Positions 20,311-33,111 of a stretch of 64,000 nucleotides of DNA are shown in pieces (the stretch's first letter is position 1; the number at the start of each line of letters is the position of its first letter). A program made the position numbers and the translations under genes. A model generated the notes under the pieces. It had not been told where the DNA came from, searched no databases, and saw nothing but the letters and a program-made list of their open reading frames with translations. The stretch is from Protonemura montana (lineage: Eukaryota; Arthropoda; Insecta; Plecoptera; Nemouridae). Location: positions 10,227,943 to 10,291,942 of the forward strand of contig OX387603.1 of the NCBI GenBank assembly GCA_947568835.1, written 5' to 3'.

Positions 20311-20759
20311 TTTGGATTTATTCGGGTCGAGACTGCGGCTCTTTGATCGTTCGTCGTTTTCGAAGCTGGAAAAAATCCTGTCAGGCTCATCTCAGCACAT
20401 TCCGAAGCTGCAAATTCCAAGCGTTTTCTACTGAATCTTTTTGCAGTGTTACATTCCTGACTTTATTTTTTCTTCTACTTCTCGTGAAAAACTGATGAGA
20501 AACTTGCTGGCTACACGTGTAAAACTTATTTATCAGACTCCTGCTAGTTAACTCCACATAACTTCTGATCAGATGCGGGCTAGCGCTCAATTCATGCGTC
20601 AAACACGCATACCGAACGTATGTCACGACCAGCATTCAATTTCACTCACATAAGTGTTCACACCACATAAAGTAATCGCCATCTAACCCCAACTCTGATC
20701 ATTCTCGTCTTAACCCCAAGTAAACCGCTGTGGACTACCCTGCGAAATAACGCTTCAAA

Positions 20760-22350
20760 AGTCCGTCACGGCTGCTCTCTACTCCCCGGCGATGCCGGCC
20801 GCGTTTGCCGGCAAACCTGCCGCCGGCCGCCCGGTCGTTAGCCCAATCTCCTACCCGTTCTCAGACACAAGCCCCGGCAAACCAAATCGATATTTCTCCA
20901 CGAATTTCCTGCGTATTTCTTGCAAACATGTTTTCACTCATAAACAGCTCGAACGTTAGTCGGTATTGAATGTTTATCATTCCTAAGCTTGGCTTCAACG
21001 TGAACAGGTAGTTAGTTAACAGCACAATACACGCAGCCATTGTGCGCGACTTGAACCTCCCACGGGCAGCCGCGAAGTGCAGAAGTGGGTCAGCCAAAGC
21101 AACGAGTTATCGGTTTGTATATCAGCGCAAACTCTCGGTGTCTTACGGTGAGAGGGAACAAGTGCGACCGAGTTCACGCGACAATTGTTCCCCATCTCGG
21201 CGAGGCGCTGGGATATGAACGCACTTTACAATCGTTCGTGGCTGTGTGCAAATGGATTATTATTTTTTTTATTCCCGTCTCGAGCATTATAAAAGAAACG
21301 CGTTGCATTCAGCTTTTAGGTTCGCCACTTCACACAGCTGTGCTGAACGTGCATCCGACTCGAACCCGGGTCAACGGACAAGTCTAGTACCCCTCCTCTC
21401 TTTCTCTCCTCACTGCTTGTATTCACCAAGCTGACGGTGGAAAAAACGAGTTCCCCGTTTTGAGAAAACGAAATAAAACAACCGCTATGTCGCCAGTGTC
21501 AGTCGTTCTATTCACTGCCAGTGCCAGGTATGATTTTACAATCCGACCCGAAAGTTGCTTTTGTTTTGTTCCCCTCGGTACGCGGTTCCAAAATGGCCGG
21601 ACCCTATTATTGTCAAGATTATAATCATTTCCTTTCCTACGTCGGCGGCGACGACGACTCGAAAGTCTACCAGACCCTTATTTCGCCTCCATGACTGTAA
21701 AATGGACGGCGGTTCGAATGCAACGTCGTTTCAGCCGTCGGCGACGCAGGCAGGAGAGGATCCCTCGCTCGCGCGAGCTATTATTGGCTGCCCGACCCGT
21801 TTTTCCCCCCTACCCGAAACCTGAAATATGGCTGCCCAGCCTAGTCGGAGGAAACATTCCACTCGTCTCCGTGCAACACAATGGCTTGCCTCACCGGCGG
21901 TGTGGACACCCAGCTCGGCGCGCACCTAACCGACTTCGAAACTTTCGCTGCACTCTGGACCGTGAACAGCGAAGATCGCGTCCTAAATGTAAGACAACTC
22001 TAGACTGCGATACCAGCGCTGCATCTGACGAGATATGGCATACTCACAAGAAACAAAAAAAAGACTCTTCTTCGCACGTATAGACTTTGCTTTATCCACG
22101 CTTTAAAGTGAGGCACTTGAACGATGACTATTTAATGACCGAAAGCCACTGTTGTCCGACGCAGTTTGTTAATGCGTCGTCGCACAATAAGACGATGCGT
22201 GGAGCCGGCAACGTCGACGCCAGCGCTAGGGACGGCACTCTGCTAATGACGCGAGTCTGGCGCAGTTGCCAGCTCGCCTCGCTGCATCTCCCTAGCTCTG
22301 CGAGCAGAGCGGTGGCTGGCTTAGGGATGGGGTGAAAACTACCCTCCTTG
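20760..22350. promoter_or_regulatory. CpG-rich stretch, unassigned
   Basis: GC- and CpG-rich with a perfect 14-bp palindrome GTTTGCCGGCAAAC (20803-20816) between GCCGGCC blocks, and CAAAATGGCCGG (about 21590), a YY1-type initiator motif. Open frames (21555-22083) look like composition artefacts. Confidence 0.3.
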
Positions 22351-25300
22351 TTCCGTTCATCGGTCGGATCCGAACTAGGGCTGGTCGACGGCGTTGTGCA
22401 GCGTGAGATCTTTTGCTGTGACGTGACGATCTGTTCGGTTCTTATAGCGATGAAATGCCGATGTAGTTGGTGATGTACCGGTAAACAGAGAGTGCAGCTA
22501 TTGCTCTAAAATTAAGCTCATGACAAAAACTGGAAATAATAAGATAGAGAAGTAATTTGAGCCGTTGGAAGCTGCTCTGTGGCAGCCACGAGATTCGCCT
22601 TCTCACGTATGGCGTACGTCGTAAAACCATAGACGTAAAACCTTTAGCAAGGTTGTAACGGCGACAATCTGAGCAATTTCATCTCCTTAGACGACCGAGA
22701 AGGACAACAGAGAATCGACCGATTCTATGCCGGCTGTTTTAAAATCCACTTTGGACTCTGCTTGAATGATATCTAAGATCGCTCTTCATCAAATTCTTGG
22801 CCATAACTATGTAATGAAGAGATGGGCTTAAAATGTAAAAATATATATAAATGTTCCAGGTGAACATGAAAGACAAAGCCAAATGCCTCGAGGCTCGACC
22901 GTAACAATGTAAACGAACCCTACCAGTTGCCGCTGAAAAAAAAGAGTATGTATCACGATTCACGTCAACTCTTTCCAACTCTTCAAAATGCTCACATCTT
23001 TGCATGGTTACACCAAAACACTGCATTCCGAATGAAGCGCTTGGCATATTGCGTGTTACTTTTTTAAACTGCATAGAGATGCTCAAAGTCTTCGAAACAC
23101 CTCACAAAGAGGAAAGCTTGTTTAAACTTTTATCTGAAGTTCCCAACACCGTTTGACATTCAGACCAACTGTCTAATTCAATTCAATGTTGGTCGGGTGC
23201 CGATAACGGAACAAACCCCCACAAAGGTCTCAAAGAGAACGAAAAATAATTCGGTCTCATCTGCTACCCCTCCGAACAGCATTAAAATTGGACCTGAAAT
23301 TATAGTTATTTCCTTTCATTCATCATGATTACCTTGCGTTGTATAAAAAAACTATCCACAAACTTAGGACATTCTTTGGCAAACTTTTCGACTTGCTAAA
23401 CCGTACGAATCAGAAGGAGTAACATGCTCGATCGGCCCATTGGTGAAAATTTGCCAACCAAAAAATTAAACGACACTCAATCCGACTGTTCGTAAACAGA
23501 CTGTTAAGTTAACCTCAAACTCACGCTAGAATCTCGCTTAGCCTCTGCTTAGCACAGCACCAAGAAACGTCTGTTAGGGCAAGTCATCGAATGACCATGC
23601 GTCCACTACACGATTTTAGTTGGAGACGTCGGTGTCGATCCTGAACAAAGCGTCGGCGTCGCCGATAATCGACGCTTTTCCTCCATTGACTCGTGCGGAG
23701 ATTGCAGCCCCCAGCAAGTCCCGAGGTCTGTGTCTGACACGCCGGTTGGTAGACAGCATCGGTAGGGAGGGAGAGGGTCGTAGATTCACGCAGGGACGTC
23801 ATTTTTGAAGCCATGGTAATGGCTTGTACGTTATGGGGTAGATACGCCTTGATGATGTTGTCAAGGAATATTATAAAACTCTGTGCTATGCTCCTTATGG
23901 TCTGGTTCATGTGCTCTACAAACTCAGAGTTTGCAACAAGTGAGGGTTGCGCTAAGAATGCATTTAGCAATCCACCTTAGGTTATCCGCTTTTTCTGCCA
24001 TTATTTCATTCTTCGTGGTGCGTGGAGATACTGTCTTTTCAGGATAAGACAGCTGAAATACGTATTCTAACAACATTCGCCTATAAGAGCTAACATGCCA
24101 AAAGGGAGGGTCGACCACTTGATATGTGCTTCTTATTCCGAATGTATTTTAGCTACTGGAGTTTGAACATGCAGGAGTTGAAGCGCATTTCGATAACAGC
24201 TATAATACGAACTGTGTTGTTTTTTTTTCATATCCACGAGCTTTACACATTGTGTTTTGGTAGCTGTTTGCAAGTAAACTCAAATAACTCCAAGTCCCCC
24301 ACTCCTTTGCCTGCCAAAGCTTTCTTCCACACGTATAGGATCCTGCGGGATTTTATCCCACCACGGCAACGTCGCAGCCGTGGGGGTTGACAACGCGCGA
24401 GTGGTGCGACGTGGGGTCGTGGGGGGACGTGCGCACAGGGGCTGCATATGCGTGCACTCGCAGGGACAGGGGCAGGAGCCGACCAATCCGAGGCCCGATG
24501 CTGGGGGGATCCAAGTTAACCCCCGTTGGCATGACGACGCCGAGCTATGCTAATCCACGAGCTTATTAAGGCGGCGGTTTTAGAGGTTTGAGGGTGTAAT
24601 TGTGGAGTGGAGGGTATCACTTAAAAATTCGATATGAATTTTGAATTTTATCTCCGATGCACCCCTTCTCAGTAATTCAGTAGGATGGCTGAAACTTTGC
24701 CGTTGTAATTGCTGCTGAAGCGAGGTGAGGTTGTTGATGTTTGGTACAGGGTAAGAACGCAGCTATGAACTATGGGCAAGCAAGATGATTGCTTTTGAGA
24801 GACTGCTTATGTTTTTTTGGTGAGAGGGTGGCCGCAGTACGCAGTAACGCACTGCGTGTGTTCCCTTACGTAGGTAAACGTGAGCCCCAACTATGCATGC
24901 ATGTCACGCCGATATCAGATCCATCTTTACTCAGTGTGTGGATGTGTCAAATACGCTTTTTTATTGACATGTATCAAAATAAGATCAGTTTGGAAACTGT
25001 CAGTAGAGCATGGATTTCCATAACGTTACGCTTGGAAATAGTTTGTATTTAAAAGCTAAGTAACTAAACTGATTTTTGATTTGACGTGTTCTATGGGTGT
25101 ACTCTGAATAGAGGAGGTTTGCTGCCCTAAAAGGGACCTGAAATTCTGCACGGTTCGCCACCTTCGGGAGAATGATCTGGTATTTGGTACCTACTAGGTG
25201 TTATTTTGCTTGGGATGATTATGAGGAAAGTCACCAACTCCCTTACTACCCCCTGCTTAGTACATTCATGCTGCTAGACCCATGATTTTCAATCAAGCAG

Positions 25301-26600
25301 GTGGCCATTCATTCCGACTGAAATTTGAAAAGTGTCATGTCAAACATCAGAATGCTGAGCTGTGTCTCTCAATACGAACAGAAGGATAGCATTGTGTCGG
25401 TCGTCGAGCAGTATTCAATGGTCAGAAACTAATCATTTCTCCACTCCTCCCTCATCTTTCATCTAAACAAAGAATCCTTTCAACAGCATGGAATTCTGCA
25501 AGCAAACGTTCCAGCGCTTTTGAAGCCACATTTTAGACATGTCCGAGTGATTTACACAAATGTTTGTCAAAAAGTTAGCCCATTAAAGAAATCACCGCCA
25601 TTTTTGTTAAAACGCCACAAGGCTGGTAGAAATGCGCGATAGCAAGTAGCAATCCAGCAAGCTGTGAAAAAAAGCTTAGGCGTAAAACGCTGCACTCACA
25701 AGGATGCGATGACGGCGTCTAAAGTGTCCTCCTTCCTGCAAGCACAACAGCTGGAGATACTACTTGTCTCCGACCAGTAAGCTTGCTTTAGTGCCCACTG
25801 ATAACAAAGATAGGACGAGGCCAATTGTTGATAACTCTGTACGCAGGCTGCGTGAAAGAAGGTCGTTAGGCTAGTCGGCGTCTGTGCGATTTTGTTATTT
25901 TTGCAAACTACTGTCGTGAATTGTTTGGTGAAATTCTACCTGTCCGAGTCGCCTAGCCCTGTGCGTTCGAAGCGGCTTGAAAAACAAGACTTGGCTATTT
26001 TTGTTCAGGGACCTGCCCGCCGTAGCGATTCGATCTACGGCGGTCGAAAACGCCGAGGGCGAAGATGGTGTACAGTAAACAAGTCGGGAAGGAAACAAGG
26101 ATAATTAAGAATGGAAAGATCAGGATTGTTCATGGCTGACTTTGGATTGAAACTAAGAGGGAATTGATTCTTTATGGAGCGAGAATGTTGATTTTTTCGC
26201 TGTTTACGCTGATACACTGATAGGAGACGTGATTTTCGAAGAAAGTTTAGCGAAGAAAAGCTACTGTACTCCAAAGATCAATCCAGAATCATTGGTTCTC
26301 AATCAGGAATTCATTTTCCACGACTTCTTTGGGTTTTTCGATATGACCAGACCTAACACAAAGAAACTTTCAGCTTCCAAACTGTAAGAAAGTTGTAGGG
26401 GAGGCTACCCCTCTCAAGGTGTACTGGCGACGGCGTACGAAGTTCACCTCCGTTGCATACAACCCACATGTTTCGTAGACACACATTCTTCGTTGCAGAT
26501 TATGCCATCGATTTAGCTAAGAAACAATTTCAAAAACAAAAAACAACCCACATTAGTTTCAACTTTCGAAACAAACAACCAACTCAACGAAGACATCTGA
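22350..26600. other. no gene recognised
   Basis: Mixed-composition DNA. The interval 24,290-24,570 is GC-rich with ATGCTAAT (octamer-like) and CTTATTAAG, and could be a regulatory element. The minus-strand frame at 23,584-23,970 (128 codons) has no recognised motif. Confidence 0.45.
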
Positions 26601-26661
26601 AAACTATCTATCCGAACCACAAATCACAACCCCTCCTCCTGGACGCGTGACACGTACTTAC

Positions 26662-26800
26662 CGCCTACTGGCACGACGGCGACGTTCCGCCCGCTAGCGT
26701 CGACGTCGGCGAATGAGCATCGAACCACGGGCCAAGCGAGAACCACTCCACGCGGACGCCTAGCTCGACCTTGACGGCCGACTCTCTGGGTCAGTGGCGA
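26662..26800 (-). CDS. possible orphan minus-strand exon
   Basis: The minus strand has an open frame of about 60 codons ending in FADVDASGRNVAVVPVGG followed by a good donor, GGCG|GTAAGTACG (donor at 26661). A possible acceptor is CGCCACTGACCCAG near 26785. I do not recognise the protein and the other frames here also run open for a while. Low confidence. Confidence 0.2.
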
Positions 26801-29800
26801 GGATTCGTCGCCGATCGACCGTCAGCTGTTCGGTCTGTGCAAGGCCAATGTATGTGACTCCTAGATTTTTAGGCCGGCTGGTAGGGTCAATAACATGCTT
26901 GGCTGGAGATTCTGGATTGGTTTCGACAACAAACCGCAACCGACTGGTTTGCAACTTTTCAGGGCGACGACGGAAATGTACTTGTGTGGTTTCGGTGAGG
27001 GCGGAGCTTTCGGTTTTTTTGAATCGATTAAATGAGTTGGGACTGTCTGTGTTGGTAGAAGGATACCTTGCGAATCTCGGCTAAATTTGCTACAGGTTAC
27101 ACAGTCTTGCAATCTTCTGTGTGGAAAAAGTTGGCTGGTCACGTTCAACGCCTAGTAGCACGATATGGAGTGCTCTCGCTACATAGACGAAGCGCTGTCG
27201 ATTATTTCATTTTCGATTCACATGTTGGGCATTTTGTATAGGAGTGTCCTCAATATTTAGCCATAACCATGAAGGCATTGAGCAGGCTAGCCACCGAAAG
27301 GGGTTCAACTTGAAAAACTAGTCTATAAATAGAGCGAGCTGGGGTGAAAAGAAACCGGTTTCTGAGTCGCCCAGAATGTACCCCCCCTTCTAAATATGTT
27401 ATACAACTTAATTGAAATACATTGGGGATTGTGCTGTAAAGTCACCTTTTGGATTGCACTTGCGTGGCTATCTGCATTGTGATCAACCCCCCCCCCCCCC
27501 CCCCACCCCCCTCATCAGTAGATGATTAATGAATCATGTGCACGTATTATTTCGCCTGGTTCTCTGAGCATGTCCAGTTCAGCGCAAATTGTGTCCGCTT
27601 TCATGCTAAATGACCGCAATTCTTTTCAATTGCATTTGTAGAATGCGCTTTATTCGAAGGGAATACGATATAAGTAATTCAGTAGCTGTACTTTGGCCTG
27701 TATTACATTGACGTCTTACTCCCGTCACGCCAGACGCAACCGAGCGTTCAAAACCTTCGTCAAACACGCCAAGCGACGAATCCAAAAACATCCCAAAGCG
27801 GTCGCCACCACACGCCCAGCTTGCACCGCTACTCGCGTCGAAATGGCGTCGATCTGCAGCCGACGCCGACGCTTGCACCAATGACCCAGATCCGTGGTGC
27901 ACCCTCTCTTGCGTCGCCGCGTGCAGCGATCGATGCGCTCCCACCCTCCCCCATCCGTGATCGTACATGTCCGGGTTATCCCCTCCAAGCTAGCCGGGGT
28001 GCACGAAGGGAGGTTGATGCTCTCCCTAAGTTTGGACACTGAGAGGGATGATATTGCAGTGTCTGGCAAGCTCGCTCGCGTGACGACGATATTGAGGGAG
28101 CGTTGCACCAAAACAACATAGGCTTCGCTGTTTCGCTCGGTACTGCAGAGGGGACATGCCGAGAAACTAGTATACATTTGTATACTTGACTTTTTGCAAG
28201 TGTTCAACCGATTCGTCGAACGGTTTTAATTGTTCCCTTAAATATAAATACTTATTTGGCGTCACCGATTGCGAAAGTCACGTGCATTTGGCGTTCTTTA
28301 GCTCGTGGCGATGAGTAACGATGTTGGTCGACCATGGGCAGGGATGGTTCTCTGTCGTGTTTGTAACGCGTTTACCAGGTTAGCTGGGTCGCGGAAAAAC
28401 GAGCCAGAAAATGTACTTAGTTTACTCTTGTCACGAATTGTACAACGTCGTCTGGAGGAAAAAAGTGACTCCTGTCACATGAGCTCGCAACGGTCCTTTA
28501 CTTTCCATGATGAGGACTCTGTTCTTCCTAACTAACAGACTAAACACACAGTACATGGAATAGCTATAAAGCGTACATGTCATGCACAGGACAAACGTGC
28601 AAATTTATCATTCCCGAACAGGCAAAGAATGCATACAGGTTCACAATTTCAACGTTTCTGTCGTATTTTCACCAATCGATTCTCCCGGATTCGGTATTTT
28701 CAGTAACATATGACCAGGACTTCTAAAGGCATATGATGGGGAACGACACTTGCACACGGTTTTATATTAATTCCACATACCATCGAAAATATGTTCATTG
28801 TTAGAAATCTCATATTGAAGCAACGTGTTCGTATCGTCGTGATAAAAAGACAGTTCACGGACAAAGCCAATATATTCCAATTCCCAGCCAACCCCACAAC
28901 GCAACTGATCATCTTCGGTACTCATCACCCACACCGGCAAACATCAAACTAAGGCCTCTCGGTTATTTTACTGATGTACACCTCATGATGCCTAGCGGCA
29001 CTGTGGGGCAGTTTTTTAGCTGGGGTAACTATGGTTACAGGTGGGAGGCTGCGTGCCTAGCGTACCACCCTGGAACACTGTGAACTCGATCTCGAAAACA
29101 TCTATCGCGATACAGAATCCAGAGAATGTTTTTCGATAGGTCCTACCGTATGTCTATTGGCTCCCTTCGATGAGAGCGTACTGTATCGGCGAAAGGGATG
29201 GCCGGAAACTGGGAGAGCTTGGGTTGGGAACTCGGGGGCTGTCTTGTCAGTGTAAATACAGTGGACAGGGATTTTGACAGGGTGGGGCGACCGTTTCATC
29301 GTAGGATTGACACGGTATGACAATTGACAGTTCACAGCTGTCTTTTCTGAGATTTTTGTAATAAAATGCGATGGACGTTAGATGATATTTAGGTCATACT
29401 GCAAAGTAAAGCTTACTTAATTGTTTGCTTAAGCAAACCAGTAGGAGGAAGGCTTTAATTTCTTGAGAGATATGCGTGGATGTGTTCAGCACTCAACTTA
29501 GTTCTCAGACTTGGATCCAAGCGAGTTTAATTTAAATTAATTACAACGTACTACAATTTCAGGCGAGCAATAAGATCCAGCCGAGAGGTGACGGTCGTGA
29601 AATGGGGTACTGTATCACAGACATGAGGCAAAGGGTAGGATCCCCTTGCTGTGGTCTGGAGATTAAGGGGAGAGGTGGGTGGATGGGGGAAGGTATTCTG
29701 CTCGGGGTGACCCAGGAAGGGACGCTGAACGCCCGAGTTCGATCCTCCTAGCTGCAGGGGCAATGATAAGAGGAGGATAGGTGCATCTACTGCTCCAGTG

Positions 29801-30300
29801 CAAGGCGAATTAATCCTTACGAGTCTATTGGTTGAAATATTCTCAATGATTTTGGAAGAACTTAAAGGGACGAGGATTTTACGCTAGAAAATAAAAATAA
29901 AGCACTTTCTATTACAGATAATATTTTTCTTTGCCATTTCTTTGTTAAGTGTCTTGATATTTCTTAAAATTTTTACTGGCATGCACCTGCTGTAGTGCTG
30001 ATGGTTATTTAGCATGTGAAGATGAGAGGAGACGAGAACATAGGGCGACCATTTCATAGGGTGACATTTTTCGAACTGAGCTTCTTTAACGCTAAGCCTT
30101 GAGGTAAACACTGGCATAATTTATAGCAAAAAATGATTATTTTATGCTAATTTAATGTCTTTTTGACCCCGCTTTATGCTTATCTTACATGATTATTTAT
30201 GAGAACTAATTTAACTGTGGATATCTTATTTGTGTGTATGGCTCGTGGGCAACGACTATGCAAACTTCCCTCCCCCCTCTCCCCCTCTCCCCCTCCCCTA
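26800..30300. other. no gene recognised; C18 run at 27487-27504
   Basis: Open frames on both strands at 26,760-27,150 and 27,606-28,207 show no motif I can name. A perfect run of 18 C is at 27487-27504. The rest is AT-rich or mixed DNA without recognised repeats. Confidence 0.45.
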
Positions 30301-30500
30301 TTCTCATTCCCACGTGCACGAAATCAACAAACTAGCGTCGCGACGCTTCTCGTCAACGCTCGCGGCCGACGTCGCCGGCGACCGACGCTAGCTTCGCTCG
30401 GCGCTTGCCGACGTCCGCGCGCGTTACTGACGTCAGCCGCGACGCGAACCCGGCGCAAATCGATTTCCCTAATTGCTCGGAAAACTCGATTTTCCGCGTG
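30300..30500. promoter_or_regulatory. CpG-island-like promoter candidate
   Basis: Very CpG-dense in an otherwise AT-rich setting. It contains an E box CACGTG (30311), a perfect 14-bp palindrome AGCGTCGCGACGCT (30334-30347), an inverted TAGCGTCG / CGACGCTA pair, and a full CRE TGACGTCA (about 30429). No gene start could be assigned on either strand. Confidence 0.4.
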
Positions 30501-32190
30501 CTGATTCGATTTACTTTCTAATCAGCAGCCACCTCTCCCCCCCTCCCCCCCCCCGAATCACAGGAGTCTGAAAATCTGCCACGACTGAGCGTTGGCCACC
30601 GTTACCGGTGCAGAGACCGAAAAAAATCACATATTTTGAACGTCAGGAACATAGATTGGATTATCACTCGGCCAGGCATTCGGGAAAATTCTAGAAGGAA
30701 ACATTTTCACCACGTCAGAAATGAAAATTTACATTTTTACTAATATTTGAAATAAAATTGTTGACACAATAAAAACTTGCGCGAGAGCAAAAAATGATAG
30801 TGGTCTTAAAATGAGAAGGGACTCGTTTTATTCGATTTTGCCTTCGGCATTTTTTCCTCCAATCCGACCACACGTTAATTCATTGAAGGTATTATATAAT
30901 AAAACGATGGTATTAGGAATCTATTAGCAACTAATCGTTCTCCAATAGCAATTCAAAGCCAATCCCCAACAGCTTTGCATTGTCCCTTCGGGCACATGTT
31001 TTATCCAGGGCGGTCCTGTCCAGGATGTTTGTCATCTCATCACATGCGGCCGCCTCTGGCAGGCAACATCATTCTTATCTCTTGTCTGGTCCGTTTCAAA
31101 GTGCGGGTGTAAATCTCTTGCCGGTCCAATACCAATTCCAATCTCGCGACCCTTCAGAGCGGATGGTAGGGAAGAGCTAGTGGGACGCCTCTGGGCGATA
31201 CGGGCATGGTCCTGAATAACGTTCTCTGGATCTAGCTCCTTCGTCAACCAGACTTCAATGCCACCTTTTGTTCGCGGAACCCGACGAGCGTCTGTGTTTG
31301 GAGGGGCAAGGAGACCCTCCCCCTACCTCATTCGTTTTACATCTTCAGATAAGATATCTCGTGATTACGACTGAGTTGTGCTCTCTCAAATGTTATCACC
31401 CTATATGGGCGATTGTTTAAGTATATGAAAAAGTTATACCAAGAGCTTTTAAAATGTCTTAGTAAAACTTTGTGTTTTCAAAACCTCGGGCCAAAATCTG
31501 CGTAATTCAACATATCCACCTGGGGCGACGAAATGAACCCTGCAGAAACTTATGGGGGAGAGCTTTGAAAAATGGATCCATGGCTTCCTGTCATGGAAGG
31601 AACGTGAAACGCCCATGGCTGCCAGTAGCCTTCTCAAAAGCAAGAGCTCTCATTTTTTAGAGTCGTTTCACGCCGCCCTTTTTGAGTATTGCTTCGGTAC
31701 GATCGTAAGACAGTTTGTCCTACTCCTTGCCGCTAGACTAATGGCATTAAGTGCAACGTTAGACTCCGCCGTCGTCGTCCGTGGACACATCATTCAAAAG
31801 TTTTCCTTCGCGCGCGACCGAACTTTCCTAACGCGCACGCGCACTAGAAAAGTTTCGTGGTGGTTGCCTGCATTTCGTAGAGATAAACAACGGCACTCTC
31901 TTCCCGCCTCTCTCTCTCTCTCTCGGTGTCCCCGCTGCTGCCCCCACCCATGGCGCCCCGGGGGTGGACATTTGCATGTCGCACGCAGGCTAGTGCAGAG
32001 AGGGGCGGCAGGGGTTAGTGCGCTGTTTGCGCTCTGGATGAGAATCCGAGCGAGTCTAGTGAACGAATTGGCAATGTATGCTCTGCATTTTGAGATCGGC
32101 ATGTAGGAAATGGAATTATATTGCAAAAACCAGTCTTGTTCGCTTGTTTACGCGGGCATGAAACAACGGGGCGCCAAGTGCGTTTTAAGT
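30500..32190. other. no gene recognised
   Basis: Includes a C-rich run near 30,536-30,554, a (CT)n tract near 31,908-31,925 and a 184-codon plus frame (31,552-32,106) that begins without context and has no motif. Confidence 0.45.
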
Positions 32191-32192
32191 TA

Positions 32193-33111
32193 TACTAGCA
32201 GAACCCGCTGCCTACGGCCGCTTTCTATTTTGAGGGAGTGGGCATTTTGGTTTCAATTGTAAAGCCTTTAATGGGACCACAACCAAAAGTACCCCCATGA
32301 ATTGAATTTGAAATTTGCCGCTTATGTCACTCGGGGTCACTGCATTGTGGAAACTCTGTGGTATTCCAAAGTGACCACGATGACAATTTCGAAAACAAAC
32401 GACGTTGGCTGTCAAAAGATTTCCGTGTATGATTTCTTGAAATATTTCTTAAAGAGTGAAACTTGTGAAATACCTTTTACAATCTGGGCTAGCCAATCTT
32501 GCTAGCCAAGACACCAACAATATTTCAGTTTTGTCAATTATTTCCCTTCAGTTCTAGAGATTTTGAAAAGAATTTGACATTGACGTTGACATTGACATTG
32601 ACGTTTGAATTTCCTGAATGCACTGCTGAGAAGATACTTTCACGATTTCGTACACCTTGCCTTGGTGACAAAAAAGCAAACAATTGATCAAAGCTGTCAG
32701 TTTATTAGCAAAATTAATTCTTTTTCACGTAAAACGATCGCAATTGAATGTGTTTTCGCTCAATTACATCAACAACTTTAATACGAATGCATGAAAAATC
32801 ACCGTTGAGCTCCAAGCAAGAAAAACTCGAGTATTAAAAGAATTATAAAATCGAGCTGCATCGCCTGGCTCTGAGATATCTTGCCGTCATATTTAGCAAC
32901 TTTTCACAATGAAAACGCTCTCAAATCGCCGTCAAAATGTCATCCAGCAATGGAGAGCAGAATTACGAACAAATATAACCCAATTTCACACGTTTTTGAC
33001 CAAATTTCGCAATTTCTATCAACATTTCAGCTCAATGTCACATACATCCCAGACGCCCAGACACAAACTAAAAAGTTGAACATCGCTAAAATAAGGCTTT
33101 TATATAAGGTT
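32193..33111. repeat. repeat unit copy 1 (X block + R block)
   Basis: Starts with an X block, ACTAGCAGAACCCGCTGCC then TTTTGAGGGAGTGGGCATTT, and ends with an R block (32,498-33,113) running from TTGCTAGCCAAGACACCAAC to GGCTTTTATATAAGGTTAA. Both blocks recur in the next unit (33,112-36,191). R contains a short GACATTGACGTTGACATT array, ATCGCAATTGAATGTGTTTT and TCGAGCTGCATCGCCTGGCT. The structure is a tandem duplication of about 0.9 kb of unknown, probably mobile, DNA. Confidence 0.75.

Noticed and set aside
21555..22083. Overlapping ORFs in CpG-rich DNA
   Set aside because: Composition artefacts in GC-rich sequence; no splice pattern or motif.
26860..27150. Possible retroelement protein fragment on the minus strand
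   Set aside because: A C-x2-C pair (CVTCSK) is present, but no further retroelement motif could be found in any frame.
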